A stretch of 64,000 nucleotides of DNA from Halalkalicoccus tibetensis (GTDB lineage Archaea > Halobacteriota > Halobacteria > Halobacteriales > Halalkalicoccaceae). A program made the position numbers and the translations under genes. The stretch is taken from the NCBI RefSeq assembly GCF_037996645.1, contig NZ_JBBMXV010000002.1, forward strand, positions 186,001 to 250,000, read 5' to 3'. The first letter of the stretch is position 1. Each line of letters begins with the position of its first letter. Under the pieces are notes generated by a model that was not told the origin of the DNA, searched no databases, and saw nothing but the letters and a program-made list of their open reading frames with translations. Positions 59,800-64,000 of the stretch are shown piece by piece.

Positions 59800-61611
59800 A
59801 TGAGTCAACTACCGACACGATCAGATATCGACGACCAATACAAGTGGAACCTCTCAGTCATCTTCAAATCTGTCGAAGATTGGGAGAGCGAATTGACCGC
59901 AGTTCACAACCGACTGGAAGATCTGCGTGAATATGAGAGCCACATCGCAGAAGATGATGAAACGTTATTACGCGCTCTTCAGTTGTTCGAGGAGATACTC
60001 CGCCGCACGCAACGGCTTCGACTGTACGCCCAATTAAAGCGCAACGAGGACACCGAGAACAGTGCCCATCAAGAACGACTCCACAAGTCAAATCGGTTAG
60101 ACCAGGATGTGACAAAAATTACCAACATGGTGCGGCGCGAAATACAGGCCGCAGGCCGCGAGACGATAATGCAAGCGGTTGAGAGGACAGAGAAGTTGGG
60201 TGTGTACAAGCATCTCCTTAGTGACTTTCTTCGGATGGGAAAGCACGCACGGTCCTCAGAAGTTGAAGACCTGCTGGCAGATTTTACCGAAGTCATCGAA
60301 TCGCCAACACGTGTCTACTCATCGCTCACAAACAACGACATCAAGCCACAGTCTGTGGAAATGCCCGAAGGAGAACAGGTTGAGGTAACAGGAGTCAATC
60401 TCGGTAAACATCTCCGCCACCGAGACCGCGCGTTTCGTCGCCGTGCCTACCAGTCGGTGCATGAAGAACACGCCGATGTAAAACACACTATTGCGACAGC
60501 ATACGCAGATAAAGTGAAAGCACAGGTGGCCCTCGCAGACGCTCGAAACTACGACTCAGTGCGGGAGATGGCGTTCAATAAACCAAGCTATCCCGAAACC
60601 GGACTGCACATTCACCTCCCTGGCGAGGTTCACGATGCCCTGACAGCCGCAATCCGTGACTCGCTTAACCCACTGCATCAATACTACGAGCGGCGAAAGG
60701 CCATCCTGGAACTCGACGAACTCAAAGCGTGGGACTTGGGTGTTCCACTTGCCGACGCGAACGAGCCGTCTGTGTCATATGAGGATGCGCGAGACCACAT
60801 CCTCACCGCCGTCGAACCACTGGGGGAGTCGTACAAAAATCGGCTCGAAGAGTTCTTTGCGTCCCAACGTATCGATGTCTATGAGACGCAAAACAAGCAG
60901 AATATCCTCGCGTACGGGCCGTGGGCTTATGACACCGGGTCATACCTCCTGTTGAATTATCAGGACGACGTACGTTCGATGTCAATCCTCGCCCACGAAC
61001 TTGGCCACGCGATGCATGCTGAGTACCTACGAGAGGACCAGTCGCCTGTGTATGCGACAGGGGCACGCCCTATCGAGGAAGTCCCGAGTTACGTCCACGA
61101 ACTCTTGCTCGTATATCACCTGCTCAATGTGGACAACTATGCTCTCCGCCAGTATGCGCGTGACCGCTTGCTCGATGTGTGTCAGGGTATATACGGCTCA
61201 ACGCTGCACTCGCTGTTCACGCATGAGACGTATCAGGTCGTCGAGGATGGGGAGGACCTCACGCTCGACCGCATCGAAGAAATATATGCCGACCTCCTGA
61301 CCGAGTTCCGTGCTCCGATGGAGATCGATACGTGGGCGAAGCGAGGATGGCTCGTCGGCAGTCACGGACGACTCCCTTACCATTTCTACCAGTACGCTCT
61401 GGGAATAGCTGGCGCACTACGCACCGTAGAACAGCTTCTTAACGGTACCGTTACACCGGGCGAGTACCACGACTTCTTGCGAGCAGGGGGAACGATACGC
61501 TCTGTCGAGGCCTTCGAAACGCTTGGTCTCGACATCCGGTCCCGAGAACCGTTCGAACGTGCCTGCTCAACAGTGAAGGAACACGTTAGAGAACTGGACG
61601 CTACTGAGTAG
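59800..61611 (+). CDS. pepF: oligoendopeptidase F-like M3 metallopeptidase
   Basis: A 603-residue M3-family metallopeptidase. The zinc site HELGHAMHAEYLR (near 406-418; HExxH) is followed by a downstream Glu in EEVPSYVHELLL (near 432-443), which serves as the third ligand. The long helical N-terminal region (about 1-200) and the DTWAKRGWLVGSHGRLPYHFYQYALG stretch (in parts near 513-540) are typical of PepF. It cleaves oligopeptides. A GTG at 59758 could extend it by 14 residues. Codon use is AT-richer than in core genes, so it was probably acquired. No signal peptide. Confidence 0.88.
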   Translation: MSQLPTRSDIDDQYKWNLSVIFKSVEDWESELTAVHNRLEDLREYESHIAEDDETLLRALQLFEEILRRTQRLRLYAQLKRNEDTENSAHQERLHKSNRLDQDVTKITNMVRREIQAAGRETIMQAVERTEKLGVYKHLLSDFLRMGKHARSSEVEDLLADFTEVIESPTRVYSSLTNNDIKPQSVEMPEGEQVEVTGVNLGKHLRHRDRAFRRRAYQSVHEEHADVKHTIATAYADKVKAQVALADARNYDSVREMAFNKPSYPETGLHIHLPGEVHDALTAAIRDSLNPLHQYYERRKAILELDELKAWDLGVPLADANEPSVSYEDARDHILTAVEPLGESYKNRLEEFFASQRIDVYETQNKQNILAYGPWAYDTGSYLLLNYQDDVRSMSILAHELGHAMHAEYLREDQSPVYATGARPIEEVPSYVHELLLVYHLLNVDNYALRQYARDRLLDVCQGIYGSTLHSLFTHETYQVVEDGEDLTLDRIEEIYADLLTEFRAPMEIDTWAKRGWLVGSHGRLPYHFYQYALGIAGALRTVEQLLNGTVTPGEYHDFLRAGGTIRSVEAFETLGLDIRSREPFERACSTVKEHVRELDATE

Positions 61612-61783
61612 TACCAGCAACCAGTTTTGTGATCCCTTCGTTTAATACCGATATGGACGAGTATTATCCGATGCGCGGTCCTAGATATCCAAACAAGTTA
61701 CACCATACAATGTCCGAAAGATAGTATCTCAACAGGACTCCGTATTCCAATTTATTGGTATAACAAGATCAGACTTATTATCT

Positions 61784-63105
61784 TTGAGTGTATTGCTGAA
61801 CGGTACACAAGTGTCTGGTACCGAAGGATCGGAGAATTCGAAGAATGAGGACCATATTAATTTTTCTGAGACTGTCTACATCGACGGTCCTGTCGAAGTC
61901 TTCTTTCAGGGTCCATTGCCATACTTTACCGAGCCGCAGATCGAGCATATTGCTCCGCTGTTGAAATTCTCTGGCGATATTCCGGACGACCGGGCCGAGT
62001 GGCATCACAACTACACACCTATCGAATCATGGATGTTGGCGCACATCTACCGCGAGATTAACGGGTGGTCAATTAAACGAACTGCGGATCGGTTCGCTGG
62101 AGAGCGCGATCTCCCGCAGATGCTCGGTTTCTTCGACGAAGGACCAGTCAAGGGCGATCCCGGTGACCCGCCAAGCTACACGCAGTTGCGGGACATGTGG
62201 GAAGAGAACTTCACCGCGCGCCACCGTGGAGCGGTGAAGGTTGTTGCCGAGCGACTGGTCGAGTACTGCCGGAACAACGGAATTTCCCGCGCCTGAAGAC
62301 GTATTCAGGCTGGATAAAGATGTAGAAGTCGAAGATCCACACGAAGATCACCCGACCGTTCGGGAGCTGACGATCAACAAGACGGCGGACGTGTGGGAGC
62401 ACATCCGACCGCTCGTTCTCAAACACTGGTATCTGAAACGCCATCACAACTGGCAGATCCCCGAGCACCAGTTCTTCGACGCGCACGCCGCTCTCGGCGC
62501 GGATAGCGACGATGTCTATCCCGAGTCCGCCCTCGGGAACTACTAAGCGAAAGGCGTCATCGAGGACGCGCACCACCCTTCGACCCACCGCCGCGAACTA
62601 TCGAAGCTAACCGTCGAAGAAATCCGAGAGCTGCACCGAGCGGTAGTGAGAGACCTGATAGCAGAGGCACGGCGTGAGGGTGAACTCGTGGGGAAGATGA
62701 CGCTCGCTATCGACGAGACGAAGGGCCACCCGTGGACGGGCGAGATCGAGCGCGACGAGGACGGTAACAACATCGATCCGTGGCGTCTCGGCTACGCGAA
62801 CGACAACGACACGCGGACACAGTATTACTACAAGTGGGCGGCAATTCAGGTCGTTGGCTTCGACATCCCCATCGTCCTCGATGCACTCCCCGTCAAGCGC
62901 AGAATGACGAAAGGCGAGATCGTGGACGATCTCCTCTCGTCCGCCACCGAGCTGCTCGATGAGGTTGAACTCGTCCTGATGGATGGTGGCTTCGATTCCG
63001 AGGCCTCGAAGAACAACGTTGAGAAGAACGGGGCGCTGTACGTCAATCGGAAGAGCCGAGACAAGGACGATAAGCGCCGAATGCGAGAGATGTGGGTGGA
63101 ATCAA
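61784..63105 (+). mobile_element. decayed DDE transposase / IS remnant
   Basis: The remains of one transposase in three readable blocks. Block one (61784-62285) has YTPIESWMLAHIYREINGWS and helix-rich DNA-binding segments. An extra T in the run at 62283-62285 shifts the frame; block two continues to a TAA at 62544-62546; block three runs from 62547 to about 63105 without a start. The catalytic Asp residues are in LAIDETKGHPW and LVLMDGGFDSE; the third acidic residue is missing because the gene is truncated where the RIO2 gene's 3' end begins. Terminal inverted repeats were not found. The family was not determined. Confidence 0.75.
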
Positions 63106-63134
63106 AAAGGGGATTATATATCGCCGTATGGGGT

Positions 63135-64000
63135 TCATTCGAGGTCGGCGAGCCGTTCGAACGAACCGTCGCGAACGGCGGCCACGAGTTCGTTCTCGTC
63201 GATCTCGGGAACCTGGCCGGGGTATTTGCGCTCGAAGTAGCCGAAGAGGTTCCGGACGTCACGCGCGAGGAACTCCTCGGCGTTCTCGTGGTCGGCGGGG
63301 ACGGCCTGTGGCCAGTCGAAGACCGTGATCCCGTCCTCGGCGACGAAGACGTTGTACTGGCTCATGTCGGCGTGGACGTAGCCCATCTCGTAGGCCGTCG
63401 TCAGCTCCCGGAGGATCATGTCGAGGATCGGGCGGACCTGTTCGGTCTCGAGTTTCGTCCGCGAGAGCTCGACCCCGTCGATCCGCTCCATGATCAGCGC
63501 GTGGCGGTTCTGATCCTCCGGACGCGGGACCGAGACGTCGGGATAGAGCGCCTCGAGGGCATCGTACTCGCGTTCGGCGGCCTTTCGTGCGGTGTAGAAC
63601 CACGAGAGGTGCTCCTTCTCGGAGGTGTAATCGCGCTCGCGGCGGACCTCCCGGAAGTTCGTATAGCCCTCCCGGTGGAACTTCAGGGCCATCGGCCGGT
63701 AGGACTGGACCTCGAAGACGTCGCTCTCCTTGCCGACCCCGAGGGGGACGCCGAACCCCTCGATGGTGTCGCGCTCCGCGAACGTCCGCAGCGCGAGCGC
63801 GTCGTAGCCGTCCATCCGCAGGCGGATCCCCTCGTACTGGATCGTCTTTCGTTCGACCAGCCCCCGATCGAGACAGCGCTCCAGTCGGAAATCGACCTCC
63901 TCGGGGGTGAGCCGGGAGAACTGCGGGAGCTTCCCGCGGTTCACCCACTCGCTGAAACGCATGCCGTGTTCGACGCCCGAGAGCAGGTGGAAGTCCTCGG
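63135..64000 (-). CDS. rio2: RIO2-type serine/threonine kinase, 5' end beyond window
   Basis: At least 288 residues of a RIO2 kinase read leftward from beyond the right edge. The start lies outside: codons to the window edge continue in frame (EDFHLLSGVEHGM), and the RIO2 family begins with a winged-helix domain that matches this. Visible are FSEWVNRGKLPQFSRLTPEEV (winged helix), LGVGKESDVFEV (ATP loop), ALKFHREG (Lys), the MERIDGVEL hinge, the HADMSQYNVF catalytic loop and TVFDWPQAV (metal Asp). RIO2 helps release factors from the small ribosomal subunit. Confidence 0.93.
   Translation of the reverse strand, partial: EDFHLLSGVEHGMRFSEWVNRGKLPQFSRLTPEEVDFRLERCLDRGLVERKTIQYEGIRLRMDGYDALALRTFAERDTIEGFGVPLGVGKESDVFEVQSYRPMALKFHREGYTNFREVRRERDYTSEKEHLSWFYTARKAAEREYDALEALYPDVSVPRPEDQNRHALIMERIDGVELSRTKLETEQVRPILDMILRELTTAYEMGYVHADMSQYNVFVAEDGITVFDWPQAVPADHENAEEFLARDVRNLFGYFERKYPGQVPEIDENELVAAVRDGSFERLADLE

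Overview
The window is a stretch of a haloarchaeal chromosome (class Halobacteria; genus not determinable from sequence alone). The evidence is high GC with strongly GC-biased third codon positions, very acidic proteins, TATA boxes about 25-30 bases upstream of start codons that imply leaderless mRNAs, and archaeal marker genes: aIF1/SUI1, Sec61beta, RLI/ABCE1, NOG1, archaemetzincin, RIO2, FAU-1, and F420 enzymes. No rRNA, tRNA or CRISPR array was seen.

Layout. 0-5.6 kb: a partial dCTP deaminase/dUTPase, aconitase, RimI, small haloarchaeal DUF proteins, Nudix, rhodanese and aIF1. 5.7-11.5 kb: a Mer-like F420 oxidoreductase overlapping cofE, a lipoprotein polysaccharide deacetylase, a Nudix/eIF2B-like fusion and a D-2-hydroxyacid dehydrogenase. 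11.5-19.4 kb: EngB, tandem DUF389 membrane proteins, an LEA-like membrane-anchored protein, NOG1, a pdxT-bifunctional nuclease-hisE run and a Sec61beta gene of only 54 codons. 19.4-26.4 kb: thioredoxin, F420H2:NADP oxidoreductase, HAD, UPF0146, archaemetzincin, SDR, and RLI coupled to an EMC6-like membrane protein. 26.6-30.8 kb: a PIN-ATPase-KH protein, then an AT-rich accessory pocket with a small membrane protein and a Tat-exported protein. 30.8-41.3 kb: aminotransferase, M20 peptidase, an extremely acidic single-pass protein, M32 carboxypeptidase, small zinc fingers, a UvrD-like helicase and an M24 peptidase.

41.3-44.4 kb is the most distinctive metabolic locus: phosphosulfolactate synthase (comA), a VOC-family enzyme and 2-phosphosulfolactate phosphatase (comB) with overlapping reading frames, followed by two tiny frames and riboflavin synthase. 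ComA and ComB are the first steps of coenzyme M synthesis in methanogens; this window has no methanogenesis genes, so the end product and the role of the VOC enzyme are open. 44.4-53.3 kb is mostly conserved haloarchaeal housekeeping: PrsW, FAU-1, a YgfZ/GcvT-like protein, a cupin and a geranylgeranyl reductase.

53.3-63.1 kb is disturbed. It holds an AT-rich gap with palindromes, a tandem pair of membrane proteins of which one is frameshifted, and a detached degenerate copy of the uvrA 3' end separated from intact uvrA by one small membrane gene. Next come a nickel-transporter-like gene with an apparent one-base frameshift divergent from nikR, a low-GC PepF peptidase, and a decayed transposase that runs up to the end of a RIO2 kinase gene, which leaves the window.
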